A stretch of 64,000 nt of DNA from Isochrysis galbana (lineage: Eukaryota > Haptophyta > Isochrysidales > Isochrysidaceae), in contig CM030934.1 in the NCBI GenBank assembly GCA_018136815.1, positions 1,750,695 to 1,814,694 of the forward strand, given 5' to 3'. Of this stretch, positions 21,654 through 32,225 are shown in pieces. A program made the position numbers and the translations under genes. Under the pieces are notes generated by a model. It saw nothing but the letters and a program-made list of their open reading frames with translations. It had not been told where the DNA came from and did not search any database. Positions within the stretch are counted from its first letter, which is position 1. The number at the start of each line of letters is the position of its first letter.

Positions 21654-22981
21654 GTTGCGGTGTCAGAGCCTGAACATGTTATCTATTCGCCGCTGCAAAT
21701 CATGATACTATAGCCTCCAAATTTTCTATTTTCGATTACATGTAGTACCGACCTACACCTACATTGCTATTGCTATCCAGATTGTTTGTTCTTACTTTTA
21801 ATATTTAACCTCGTATTACTCGTACCACTACCAAGTACCAAGATAAAGATATCTCCCGCTTAGAAAAGAAAAAAACTGTTTAATATTCTCGCCTCGCCCG
21901 TGGCGTTGGGACTCTACTGCGTAGCCACGCCCTCTCCCCCGTAACTCAATCTCCCCTCCCCCTGCCTTGCGGCCACTCCCCTTGTGCACTACTTAGGGGC
22001 TCGGGTTATGGGGGGTGTCCAATGTCCAATGTCCAAGGCTAGGGAATACATCGACTAGTTATTACCAGTTAAGTGGCTGTTTTAACTACCATTAAAGGGC
22101 ACCCGTGGAGATGCAACTATTAACAAAAGATCAGAAGTGTTCATTTGTCCCCATCCCTGCTAGCACCTCCCCTTCCGTTGGTAGGTTTGTTTGTCATCTG
22201 GACAAGGAACCTTTCTCGAAACTTCACAGATGTGGAACCACACACGTGACACGTGGTTCCACACCAGTCACGCCATTCGGCTTTCGGGCGGGCCGCCGTT
22301 TAGATTTAGCCGGGAGATATTTGCCTAAGCTCAACCAAGCGAAACAACGAAATGCCGGCTGCGCCGCGAACACACCCACCTCAAGGCGCGCGACAATGAA
22401 CACCCGTCAACTACGTAAACTCACTCCCTCTAAAAAGTGAGCGCGGGTTTTTTTTACCACCTATTTGTAGGCCGGACCGACCGGGGGATACTCTAAAAGA
22501 AAAATAGCTCGAGAGAGAGAACGAGATCGAGAGAGAGAGAGAGAGAAAGAGAGAAGATGACGAATTTTTTGTTCGGCATTCGAGAAGAGGATGATGGGGG
22601 AGACTACTGAGAGAGAGGGTGAGAGAGGACGAGCGAGCGAGCGAGCGAGAGAAGAGTAGAGCAAAGAATATATAAGAGTGGGACGGCGGGAGAAGACAAG
22701 CGGGGAGGGGGGGAGGGGGAGGGGGGAGAGAGAGAAGGAGCTTCTCTTTCTTTCGCACGAGCCTGGTGTACAAGGGAGGCCCGGCCGAGAGCAGCGGTAG
22801 GAAGAGGAGCGACTCCCCATCCCCCTGCCCCCTCCCTCCCTCCCTCCCCCCTCCCTCCCTCCCCCCTCCCTCCCTCCCTCTCTCCCTCCCCCCTCATGTT
22901 CCTTCTCTCTCCTTCTCCCTTTCATCCTCTCCCCCCTCTCTTTACACAGCCGGAGGCACGGTGACGACAGAGCACGCCGAG
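21654..22981. other. Intergenic between ArgRS and arginase; GA and CCCT tracts
   Basis: A fragment of the CTTTTAATATTC(T/A)C...CACTACT repeat (also at 39425 and 45240) lies at about 21878-22020. GA-rich sequence occupies 22508-22560 and 22610-22740, and a (CCCT)n tract occupies 22820-22935, ending about 45 bp before the arginase ATG. No gene was seen. Confidence 0.55.
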
Positions 22982-24975
22982 ATGTCGGAGGCGCCCTCTC
23001 TGCAAGACACACGCCGCGAGGATCTCGCGACCGAGATTGCCGAGCTCGAAGCGCTTACGCGCAAGATCGACGCCCTGCGTGCGCGCTGCCTCGGCATGGG
23101 GGACGCCTTGCACATCCCATTGCTCATGGCACACCAAACGCTGCACAAGGCGCTCTCGACGGTCCAGCCCGGCCGGCGCGACTCTCTTCCTCTCCGACCA
23201 TCCTCGACCGCCATCGATAAGTTCCGAGCTACTCGCACAGTCCGCTTCATTGGAGCGCCCTTCTGCGAGGGCCAGAACCTCGATGGCGCAGATCTGGGTC
23301 CGACTTCGCTCCGCGAGGCGGGGCTCAAAGAAGCAGCTGCTCTGCTTGGCTGGAAATGGGAAGATGAAGGCGACCTCGACTTTGGCGCCCTCTTCCAGTC
23401 GCTCGGCTACGACGTGAAGGAACCTCACCACCATCCCGTTGAGCTATACCGCGCGTGGGCAGCGGAAGGTGGCATGCAGGATAACTTCTCGACATGGGTG
23501 AGACGCAGAATTGGCATTGATGCAGGGTCGCTCCGTCGGACGGTCTCACACAACAGCAGCATCGACACGATGGACAAGACGGCAGAAAACGGGGCCAACA
23601 GTCCCCACAAGCAGACTGAGTGAGCGCGCGATTCTCGTGCCTTGGCCGTACCCGCCCCCTCCGCACATGAGCTTGATCCATCAGCCAGAGAAGGCGCCCT
23701 CTCCTCTAGCCTAGGGGTCTGGTGGAGGGCCCACACGTCCTCCCTCGTGGTACTGAGCGACAGTTTATTGCTCTTATGCCAGGGCGGAACGCTTTGGCGT
23801 CATCAATGTGTCCTTGATCGGTGCGGGCGTTGGTCTCGTTCATGACGCAGTGCTGAGTGCCGTGAAGCAGAATCGATTCGCCCTCACCATTGGTGGCGAC
23901 CACTCCATTGCTGCCGGATCCATCTGTGCGATGCATCGAGCGTACGCTTTCCCACCAAGCATTGCCTGCGTAACCGGTCATTGTCGTCGGAATGCCCTGA
24001 ACAGTCATGTTGACATGTGACCGTCTTCGCCCACTACGCGGTGGAGGCCGAGGGATGCACTTACCCTCGCCCAAGCAGGTATCCTGACCTTGGTGTCATC
24101 TGGATCGATGCTCATGCGGATGCCAATACGCCGCGCACCTCTCCCTCTGCCCACTACCATGGGATGCCAGCAGCTCACCTCCTTGGCTGGTTTGAAGACC
24201 CACTCCCCGGGTTTGAGTGGTTCACTCCGGGCTGTCTCGAAGAAACCCGACTCGCGTATATTGGTCTACGTGACATTGACGCGGAAGAAGGACGCATGCT
24301 TCGGGCATCGAATGTGCATGTTTTCACGATGCGCGAGGTGGACAAATATGGCATTGCCAAGGCAAGTGGTGCACCGCGGACGCTGACGGGAGGCTTGAGA
24401 TATTGCGACAGGGCGATTCGACTCCATGGCGGGCGTGAAGCCAAACGGGGGCTTCCATATCTCCTCGCACTGATTCTTGGCCCTGCACGCCTACAGGTGA
24501 TTGAGATGGCGCTCTCTGCGATTGACCCAAATAAACGCCGACCACTCCACCTGTCGCTTGACATCGACGGCGTCGATCCTCACTTTGCACCCGGTACCGG
24601 CACGGCTGCACGTGGTGGCCTCGCGTATCGCGAGATCCACTACGTGTGCGAGGAACTCGCCGAGACCAACCGCCTCGTCGGAATGGATTTGGTCGAGATC
24701 AACCCTGGGTTGGATGCTGCTCCTATTGATTCCAAGGTAGCAGCCAGCCCTAGGGAGACACCAAAGCTAAATGTCTGTCGAATGTGCACTCAAATGCGCC
24801 ATTTTTTCGGCAGACGGGACGCCATCTACTCTACTACCAAATCACTCGCTCACACTTGTACACCTTCCCCCGCCTTCAGATGCATGGTGACGACCCCAAT
24901 CTCAAGCCTTGCTCCCCAACTGTCCAGCTCGGTGTTGAACTTTGCTTGTCTGCCCTCGGTAAGCGCATTATGTGA
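22982..24975 (+). CDS. Arginase
   Basis: Five exons (22982-23619, 23783-23941, 24079-24361, 24497-24736, 24880-24975) give 471 aa; phases 2, 2, 0 and 0 all agree. The ureohydrolase core is complete: FIGAPFCEGQNLDGADLGP, TIGGDHSIAAGSI, GVIWIDAHADANTP, HYHGMPAAHLLG and LDIDGVDPHFAPGTGTAARG. Together these supply the two-Mn ligands: His in GGDHS, Asp/His/Asp in DAHAD, and both Asp in DIDGVD. Arginase hydrolyses L-arginine to ornithine and urea. The first ~90 residues form a longer, partly coiled extension (LATEIAELEALTRKIDALRA) not usual in arginases; compartment unknown. Intron 3 starts GCAAGT, a GC-AG intron; the others start GTGAGC, GTACGC and GTAGCA. The gene lies head-to-tail with ArgRS. 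Confidence 0.94.
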
Positions 24976-26200
24976 TCAGAACGATGTTTATGCCAAACGA
25001 CTATATCAATGTCAGAGCCAGGCTCATCCTGACCGCGAGTCGATGCCGTGATGGAAATGAGGTCCTGGGCTAGGGCAGCATCTTGAGAGTCACTCACGCA
25101 AACCTTGAGGACGTGGGCTCAGTCGCGTGGCTGACCAATCATGACATCTGCTGCATCACGGTCCATGACCTTCAGTCACGTCCTTGGCATTTCCCCCAAG
25201 ATGGCCTTCTCTCCAACCCTCAGGGATCGCGACTTTGTGAGGGAGACTGTCAAGGTACATCGGGTGCCTGATGCACTCAACTCTCGCCTATTTGCATCTT
25301 GTCTTGTACCTTCAACGTTGTGGCCCCGCGTCGAGGCGGCAGCATCACACACCTGCATGTTCGCATGTACGCTACCAAAGGCCAACAAACAACTAGTAGT
25401 ACAATAAATGAGACGGGGGTGGTGATGGGTAGGAGTGTGTCGCGGGTGGTTTGCGTGGTGTGCGCCGTAGAACTGATAGTGGAATGAGTATGGGGACCAC
25501 CCCTTCTCCCCTTGTTCGTGTGCGTGGGTCTCCACGCAATCCCCCGTATTTTGTGTTTTGTTGGACGTTCGATATCGTTAGTGTGCCTTGCGTGCTAAGT
25601 GGTTCCCCTTGGTATCTTAACCTTGCCAATGGAAAATTAGGTTTAGGCTATTTTACTGCTAGCTACGGGGGTCCCTATCGCACTCACGGTGCTGCCTCTC
25701 GCCATCGCGTAAACCCCACACACTCTCACCCCCTCACCAACTTACCCCTCACCCACTTACCCCCCTAGCTCATTCCTTGGTCTTCGGTATCGGGGGGTGG
25801 GCCCCCGTGCACTACGCACTACGACGGGCGACGGGTCAGGCGGGGGGGGGGTGGGAGTGGCTGGGGCAGGCCTGTTACTTATTAGGGGTAGCACCTATAG
25901 ACAAACTTATAAACGGAAATTGTTGTCGTTCGAGCTGCAGGTTCCTTGTGGTTGTTCTCTTCTCGAGTTCGCGACGCCCTAAAAAAAATCTGAAGATTCT
26001 GGGCTACACACCTACTATACTAGGGTACTTCCCCATCCTTTCTGACACCGCCCTTATCTTCCCTTCCCTCCACCTCCTCCCCTTCCCCCTTCATTCCTTT
26101 GTCCTCGGTATTCGGGGTTCGGCTCGGGTGCGCTACCACGAGCCTGGTTCAGAGCGCGGGTTCCGGGCAGGCCTGTTGTTGGTCTAGTGTGGTCGCGTGG
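24976..26200. other. Intergenic with repeat-E copies
   Basis: No gene was recognised. Block 25740-25880 resembles 3' segments of the 39425/45240 family (CCCCCGTGCACTAC). Block 25977-26185 is a plus-strand copy of repeat E (AAATCTGAAGATTCTGGGC to GGCAGGCCTGTTG). Confidence 0.55.
25977..26185 (+). repeat. Dispersed repeat E, plus-strand copy
   Basis: The order of words is the same as in the reverse complement of 2687-3025: TCTGAAGATTCTGGGCTACA, CACCGCCCTTAT, then a C-rich run, GAGCCTGGTTC and GCAGGCCT. A shorter copy is at 37297-37440. Confidence 0.75.
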
Positions 26201-26641
26201 CTAGCTAGTGCCCGTTCACCGTGTCTTCACCTGCACCTGCAGTTCCTGCACTCTCACCTTCACCTGCACCTTCACTGAAGAAAAAACTTCGGACCAGCAC
26301 CTTCCCAGTTGAATTTTTTTTTATTTATCGCGGCTGTGTAGGGTCCCGGCCCGGAGGCCTTCCCTAGTGGAGCGTCCCTCTTGTGTGGTGTGACTGGTGT
26401 GTGTGGCTGTGAGAGGTGGTGTGGGTGTGCTGCATGCTGGCTGTTGCCAGCATGCAGGCCTTGGTCACGCTGTTCTTGGTGCTGCGCGGGCGTGGCCCGC
26501 TGGTTCGTGTGCCCACCTGGCTGGGGGGGTCGTCCTGGCGCGGCCGCTTCGGTGACAGCGGCGTGTCCATGAAGGCTTCGTCCATCGCGGCGAGGGCGCC
26601 GCGGCAGCGGCAGCGAGGGAGGGAGGCGGCGCGCGCTCCAT

Positions 26642-26668
26642 GACCCTATCGTTTTAATGATAGTTGAG
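26642..26668 (-). promoter_or_regulatory. Palindromic leader before ATGGAGCGCGC (minus copy)
   Basis: The minus strand reads CTATCATTAAAACGATAGGG directly before ATGGAGCGCGC at 26641. It is one of five such leaders in the window (see 11472, 17827, 40348, 49628). The ORF that follows is short and Pro/Ala-rich; an overlapping frame at 26364-26585 is equally open. Confidence 0.55.
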
Positions 26669-26744
26669 AGGCGCTGTCCTATCCACGGTCCCTATAAAAA
26701 CACTGACGGACGGGCAGCATCAGAGGCAACCCGGCACTCCCAGC

Positions 26745-26935
26745 TCCCAGTAGCTTCTGGAAGGAGGAGGCTCTAGCCAACTTCAGAGACCTAGGCGTAC
26801 GACCATCATTCCTCACGCGAGAAGGCGCGCTCTCGCAGCCAATATGGCACAACCCACACATCTCTGCCGTCTCTGCATCCGATAGCTTCGCTCCAGGTGC
26901 GTTTCAAGTTGCACCGGGGCTGGACTCCAACTGGA
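26745..26935 (+). pseudogene. LINE-type reverse transcriptase fragment
   Basis: One frame reads ANFRDLGVRPSFLTREGALS then PIWHNPHIS and GLDSNWKRGGW. The order F..LG......L...G...S...LWHNP is typical of the segment behind the reverse transcriptase domain in non-LTR retrotransposons. The frame is not open for long in either direction, so it is a relic. The call rests on pattern memory alone. Confidence 0.4.
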
Positions 26936-26945
26936 AGCGAGGAGG

Positions 26946-27200
26946 ATGGATGATAATGGTAACCCTGTCACCGCGCTTAGCGAGGAGCAACGAGCCCTAC
27001 TCGACTCAGCCACCATCGATCCAGACCGGCTTCTTTCCGAAGGTCAACGAGAACAAGTACAAGTACAAGTACGCCGACTCTTGGCCCGGCACATAAAAGC
27101 TTTCGCGTTGCATCCGGGGGCTTCGAACTATACGCACGTTCTCGAGGTGGAGTTGCCACTCAACCCCGGCGCTGTTCCTCCCTTCGTTCGCTGTTCGTCC
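26946..27200 (+). pseudogene. Ty3/gypsy-type pol fragment
   Basis: The frame from ATG 26946 contains LSEGQREQVQVQVRRLLARH, then IKAFALHPGASNYTHVLEVE and PLNPGAVPPF. This resembles the linker between protease and reverse transcriptase in Ty3/gypsy elements (a helix with LL.(R/K)H...FA, then TH...(I/E)...G...P). The reverse transcriptase itself is missing and the frame ends in unrelated sequence. It is a relic. Confidence 0.45.
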
Positions 27201-28445
27201 CCAATCCAGACACCCAAATGGGGTTGCCCGACCCAATCCAGAATTTCTATTCACCCGACTCCCGGCAGGGAGGAGGGCCAAAACGCCGCGCTAGCCGCCG
27301 GTGCCGCTCGCGACGGAGTGGCTCAGAGCCCTCTGGCTCCGCTCGACTCGACAGATGGGCGAATGGGCGAATGGACGGTGTTTGTGACTTCTTGACATTG
27401 CCGATGCCATTGTGCACTTTGCGCCCGTTCCGAGATTATAAAATGTGGTTTATTTATGATCTCCGGCTGTGAGGCTCGTTACCGCCCCGCCGTCGCCGCC
27501 CCGCCGCCGCCGGCTATCTCTCCGCCCGGCTCGCGTCCCGGAGAGAGTCTGAGAGAGCCGCTAGGGCCTCGGCCCACCGGCCGCAGTCGTCGGTGCGTCG
27601 GTGCGTGGATCATGGGGGGGAGGGTCGCGACCTCCAGCGGCCAAGTCCCCAGCACCCGGGGACTTCGCCGCGTGGGGGGGGGGGGGGGGGGGGGGGGGGT
27701 TCCTGGGGGGTTCCTTCTGAATTTGCTCTGTGGGCCTTGCGGCTTGCGGGGAGGGGAGTCAAATTGTGTTAGTGTTGGGGGGCTACGTGCTGGGCCGTAC
27801 TGCGTACTGTTTGTGCTCCTCATGCGCTGCCCATGTCTCGCCTATTGTCAGGTGTGGCTGCCTAGAGGGGTTTGGAAAATCAGGACATAATTATTATTGC
27901 CGTACATTCAGCAGTCAGAATCTCATCTCTCATCGCACAAATGTGCTGCAACAAATGATTGCGATCTCGCGCATCCGCCGTGCAATGACGGCCGGAGAAC
28001 TGAATGATGACAATGCAACAAGCCAGGGCGGGCAGAATTACACGGGCCCTCATCGTGAACCACCAAAAGCGGCAGCAAGATACATGCAGATCCAATGCCA
28101 TGCTGATGATGCCTGGTCGCTGCGCGACACGTGTGCATGCCACTCAAGCCCTACAGCTTTCCAAAGATAAGCTTTGGTGAGGCTTCGCCGTGGGCTATCA
28201 TCGGCGTTGGGACGCGTCGAACCCCTCTCTTGCTAGGGCCTCTCGTGAATGGAGAGTGTCAAGAGATGGCACTGTCACGAGGCAATCCATCGCGTCCTTC
28301 ATGCACGCGCAACGACCCGTATCGCGTCTTAAGAGCATTCCTCGGGAGAGAAAAAATGATGAGCTCAAAGCCATCAGGGCCATCCGACCAACCAGCAGAA
28401 TGTCCTTTTCGCAATCTCTCCATGCCTTAGACGCATTTACAAGCC
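27201..28445. other. Intergenic, no gene; long poly-G
   Basis: A run of about 23 G lies at about 27677-27699 within very GC-rich sequence. No coding region was supported. Bases about 27890-28440 may include 3' untranslated sequence of the Derlin gene. Confidence 0.4.
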
Positions 28446-29488
28446 TCAACCGCCCGCTCCGCATGAAGCCCGGGACCCAACGGTGTGGATACGAGCCTTA
28501 CGCCGCTTGTCGCCGGGCTTTCCATCCCCGCCCCCCCCACCTTTACGTGATGATCCAAGTTTCCGCCCAGCTTTCTTCTCCGCCTCAGCCATTCGCTTCT
28601 TTGCCTCGTTCGGCAGGGCGGAATCAGGCTTCAGATTGTCGTTCCACATGTAGTGCGCGTAGCCGACGAATAGTCCGCCGATGTCGACCCATGGGATCTG
28701 TTGGGTGAACAAGTATGACAATGCCAACTGTGCGAGCGGCAAGTACTGGTATGGGATGTTGAGACCATACATTGATACCGCACGCGTTGGATTCTGTCAG
28801 GTGCAGCACGGGAAGAGAGGAGAGAAGATATGAATGATACTCTAAGGGTAGAGAAGTGCATGTGGAAAGAGGATCGCCATTGATGAGCACGCAGCTTGCT
28901 CACCTGCAGACATGCCAGCAGAGTCACTGCCATGATGAGGCCATCAGCGGAATGAGGCCAGCCCAGCACGTGGCAGATCAATGTGAGCGCCGCGATGGAA
29001 GAGGCAGCGGCGCGAAGGAATTCGGCCGAGCCAAGTTCCCTCTCCAGCTCCCTCCCAAACGAGATGCCATAGTACAACTTTTGGAGCAGCTGTGGGCCCA
29101 CTCCACCAAGGAATGCCGCAGCAGTGAAGGGCCGCCAAATCTGGAAGCGGCGTGCGAAAGCTGCGGCGTCGACGGCGACCATCTCCTCAGAGACGAGGCC
29201 GGCCTGCGCGAGCGCGGCCAGCGCGAGCACCACGCTGAACCAGCTGCGCGTCACGATGGGCACACTGAGGTAGGCGCGCTGCAGCCCCTGGAGCATGCCG
29301 CCTTCTTCACCACCGCGCAAGCGGTGGAGCGTGGAGAGCGCTCCATGCGGCGCGTGCAGAGCCGGATGGACGGGCTGGATCGATCGCCTCTCCTGCTCAC
29401 GCGCCAGCGGCCGCCGCGGCAGAGCCGCCGGCCTCGCCGCACACGTCAGCGCGACGAGAGCTGCCGCGATCAGGCCACGAGCTCTCAT
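28446..29488 (-). CDS. Derlin with plastid-type N-terminal extension (sDer1-like)
   Basis: Two exons, 29488-28904 and 28793-28446, joined in phase 0 (CTGCAG|GTGAGC ... GACAG|AATCC), give 310 aa. Derlin hallmarks: LSVPIVTRSWF (the PpvTR segment), IWRPFTAAAFLGG (WR..T..F), YGISFGRELE and NPTRAVSMYGLNIPYQYLPL (NP...), with four or more hydrophobic spans between. ER Derlins start near the PpvTR segment, whereas this one has about 75 extra residues. They open MRARGLIAAALVALTCAARP, a signal peptide with an Ala-rich cleavage region, and end in LHRLRGGEEGG. That layout matches symbiont-derived Der1 of SELMA, which passes pre-proteins across the second-outermost plastid membrane in red complex plastids. 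The Lys/Gly-rich C-terminus is longer than usual. An ER Derlin with an odd N-terminus is the alternative. Confidence 0.86.
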
Positions 29489-29632
29489 CCCCCTGGAAGG
29501 ACTCAATTCTCAACTAGGACGCGAGCTCCCCCCCCCTCCCCCCTCCCCCACTCCCACTCCCCTTTTTACAAAAGAATGACCCTCGGCGTGCCGGCGAGTG
29601 GAGATGTGGACACATCCGCGAGGGGTGGGGGG

Positions 29633-29825
29633 CCTAGATGGGAAATACGTATTCACCGTATTTGGCCAGAGGCCAAATACATATGTATTTGGCTGTATTA
29701 GAAGCGCGTCCTGGGTCGTAAGCATCGAATGTATTTGAAATGTATTTGGCCGGAGGCCAAATACATATGTATTTAGTAGCTGTATTTGCAGGCCCCGGCA
29801 CCGGGCACCGTATTTCCCATCTAGG
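29633..29825. mobile_element. 193-bp inverted-repeat MITE, hAT-like
   Basis: The ends are CCTAGATGGGAAATACG and its reverse complement. The flanks 29625-29632 and 29826-29833 both read GTGGGGGG, an 8-bp duplication, though in G-rich DNA. The interior has two TATTTGGCC..AGGCCAAATACATATG palindromes. It lies about 145 bp upstream of the Derlin start. Confidence 0.7.
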
Positions 29826-29833
29826 GTGGGGGG

Positions 29834-30560
29834 GCAGGGGGGGGAGGGGGGGGAGCACGAGACATGTCGTGCGCAGGGCCCAGCGATACCTCATCTCTGA
29901 CTCTGAGATAGGGGTACTCTAGGCAGAAATGTCGAGCAATGTCCCCCAAAACCTGTCCCTCCGTCCCTCCCCCTCCCCCTCCCCCTCCCCATATCCACAT
30001 AATAGCCCGGTCACTCACTCATTTTAACCACTATTTCCCACCTCCCCTGGGTGTCCACGGATTCCGCAGGCCCCCCCCCTGTTGTATTCAGCATGAGGAA
30101 ACAAGCTTCGCTCCGACACCCCCTACTACCTGCCCCGCCAGCCGCCTCCCCCCTCCGAAAGACCACCTCCCGCCCCACGAAAGGCAATGGCGTCGGTGAG
30201 AGACCCCCCTCCCTTCCCCCGCTCGTGGCGGTCTATTTTGGGAGATTGAGGCGGGCGCTCACGGGAGGGAATCAGAGCGGTGAATGTAGGGCGCATCACT
30301 CTTAGAAACGCGGAGCTTCCGCGACGTCCGATCGCGCGTGGTCGGCCGAAGAATGAAGAATGGCCTGGAGGTGGTGGCCATGCAGAGCCCAAAGCTCTGG
30401 CGAGCAGGGTGGGAGGTCACTAGTAGGTCGCACGCTGGTTCCTAACCGAAATTTGACCGAAATATGGGCTTCCGCGAAGCGAAATTTGCCCCCCCCCCCC
30501 CCCCCCGCCCGCCCGCCCGCGGCCCCCGGCGCCCGGAGCGCTGCCCCCCTTTCCCTCGGC
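29834..30560. other. Intergenic, no gene; poly-C before hAT fragment
   Basis: GC-rich sequence with G-rich and C-rich patches and a C run at about 30488-30506. No coding region was supported. Confidence 0.4.
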
Positions 30561-30914
30561 ATGTCTGATGATGAGGGGGGCATTGACCCGAACCTTCTGA
30601 AGGCACAACTTCCTGCCTACCTAGTACCTAGCTACGGCCGCCCACGCCACGACGACTTCTCCGAAGGCGTGCTGGGGTGGTGGCGCGATAACGGCAAGCT
30701 TTTTCCAGCGTGGGCAAAGGCCGCACGAGTTGTCTTCGCTGTTTCCCCTAACCCTAACTCTGCATCGTGTGAACGTGTCTTTTCGTTGCTCCGTGCAATG
30801 TATGGTGAACAACAATCCGGTGTGCTTTCCGATCATTTGCAAGTGTCCCTCATGAGTCGCTATAACAAGCGGATCGTGGGTCGTGGGTTGAGTGTCGTGT
30901 GTGTCTCTGTCTAG
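30561..30914 (+). CDS. hAT transposase C-terminal dimerisation domain (fragment or domesticated)
   Basis: 117 aa from ATG 30561 (MSDDEGGIDPN). Residues about 35-100 (GVLGWWRDNGKLFPAWAKAA, then SASCERVFSLLRAMYGEQ and LSDHLQVSLMSRYN) match the hATC domain: WW......P.L...A......P.SS...ER.FS......R..L....V..L. The RNase-H-like catalytic core and BED finger are absent upstream. It is therefore either the 3' remnant of a hAT transposase or a small domesticated protein. The frame stays open 200 bp upstream, but only through poly-C. Three hAT-like non-autonomous elements are present in this window. Confidence 0.72.
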   Translation: MSDDEGGIDPNLLKAQLPAYLVPSYGRPRHDDFSEGVLGWWRDNGKLFPAWAKAARVVFAVSPNPNSASCERVFSLLRAMYGEQQSGVLSDHLQVSLMSRYNKRIVGRGLSVVCVSV

Positions 30915-31546
30915 TCTCTCTTTTCTCTCCGTATGTGTATGTACTGCGTGGCTTTATTTAGCTTTCAATCATTCTCTTTTATTTGCAATATTTACCCTTG
31001 TTTCATAGCATAATACAGCATATTGTGTGCTATACCCTATCTATAAATAGGCTCAGTGGCTCAGTACATTAATATCGACATTAGCGCATACGTACGTATA
31101 CGTCGTACGTATGTATGTGTGGTTAATTAATGGTTAATTGTCTAACATGCGCGCAAAGCGCGCTGAGCGCTGAGAAATTTCGAGCGAAATTCGAGCGAAA
31201 TTTGGCGGGGCCGAGCCGTCCCGAAAGTTGTAGCAATACTAGCGAAATTTAGCAACGAGCAACGAAATTTGGGTGGGTCGGGCGCGAAACTCTGGCCGGG
31301 CCCAATTCACCGCAAAGGCGTGAAGGCGTGCGCCGAGGCCGCTAGGCCGATGAATTTGGCTCATGGGGCGGAGTCTTTTTATATGATGCGTGGTAGGTCG
31401 CCCTATGCTAGCTGGGGGGCGACAAGCGACAAGGCGCCAGCGGCCAGCGGCGCGCGCAGTCGCTTTCGAAAGTTGAGCACTCCGGGGCGACTCCCTCGTG
31501 GCGCCCGCCCGGGGTGTTAAGTATCAACAGGTGTGGGCGACCAGCG
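30915..31546. other. Intergenic, AT-rich then GC-rich; nothing recognised
   Basis: AT-rich DNA (30940-31140) includes a self-complementary TACGTACGTATACG stretch. It is followed by repeated GCGAAATTT words at 31180-31270. No gene was seen. Confidence 0.4.
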
Positions 31547-31942
31547 ATGAGTCGGACGACGGAAACTACGAAAACACGGAGAGCGAACGGAAGAGCGGCG
31601 CCAATCGAGGAAAGGCTATCGAGCGAAGAAGAGTTCGGTTCGAGCGTAGACGATCTTACGAGGAACGGTAGCGACGAGGAACGAGACGGGGAACGACACG
31701 ATGGAAAGCGGTGCGATGAATCGAGGTTAGGCTGGAGGGGCTGGCGGCGGCTGGCGTACAAGGGGTGGCGGTCCAGGCGGTCGGGCCCGGGCGTAATCCA
31801 CGAAGCAAACGGCGGCCGCCTCGCCAAATCCCTAGCGGCGGCTGCGACCGAGGACAATGAGGCGGCGGAGGTAGGCACGGTGGGCCTCGGGGACCTCCGC
31901 CTCACCTTCGCAGAGAAAGCGCATGAATGGCTGGCAGAGTAG
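31547..31942 (+). CDS. Hypothetical charged protein, probably element-borne (131 aa)
   Basis: I do not recognise this protein. The start is ATG 31547 (MSRTTETTKTRRANG). It is very rich in Arg, Glu, Asp and Gly, has an acidic/basic middle (SDEERDGERHDGKRCDES) and ends DLRLTFAEKAHEWLAE. Directly after the stop begins sequence shared with 17870-17960 (inverted) and then the inverted repeat-B copy, so the ORF probably belongs to that repeat family. It could also be a chance ORF in GC-rich DNA. Confidence 0.3.
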   Translation: MSRTTETTKTRRANGRAAPIEERLSSEEEFGSSVDDLTRNGSDEERDGERHDGKRCDESRLGWRGWRRLAYKGWRSRRSGPGVIHEANGGRLAKSLAAAATEDNEAAEVGTVGLGDLRLTFAEKAHEWLAE

Positions 31943-31989
31943 TACGGCGAATGCGCACCATCGCCAGTGCCATAGCGCCAGTTGTCTGG

Positions 31990-32225
31990 GCCACGATATA
32001 ATCCAACGGCCAACACCTGAGGGGGAATCAGGGTCACGCAAGGGGGCGGTTCCTTGCACCGGCGATACCTGAACGCGCGACTTAGCCTAAAAACGCGAGG
32101 AGCACGCAAGGAGGTAAGCCAGGTGAGGGGCAAGCAGGCGACAAGGGAGGCGACAAAGGAGGCGAGGGCAAAGAGGGCGAATGGGCGAATGTAGAATGTA
32201 GGACCCTGCGACGGTGATCGATCAA
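31990..32225 (-). repeat. Dispersed repeat B, inverted copy
   Basis: This is the reverse complement of the repeat-B leader at 1873-2045 and 53985-54180. It contains GGTTCCTTGCACCGGCGATA and GGGGCAAGCAGGCGACAAGG. Confidence 0.8.

Noticed and set aside
22766-22981. Upstream in-frame start for arginase
   Set aside because: It would translate the CCCT tract; the ATG at 22982 begins a normal-looking protein.
28856-29701. 281-aa plus-strand ORF
   Set aside because: Antisense shadow of the Derlin exon 1 and its intron.
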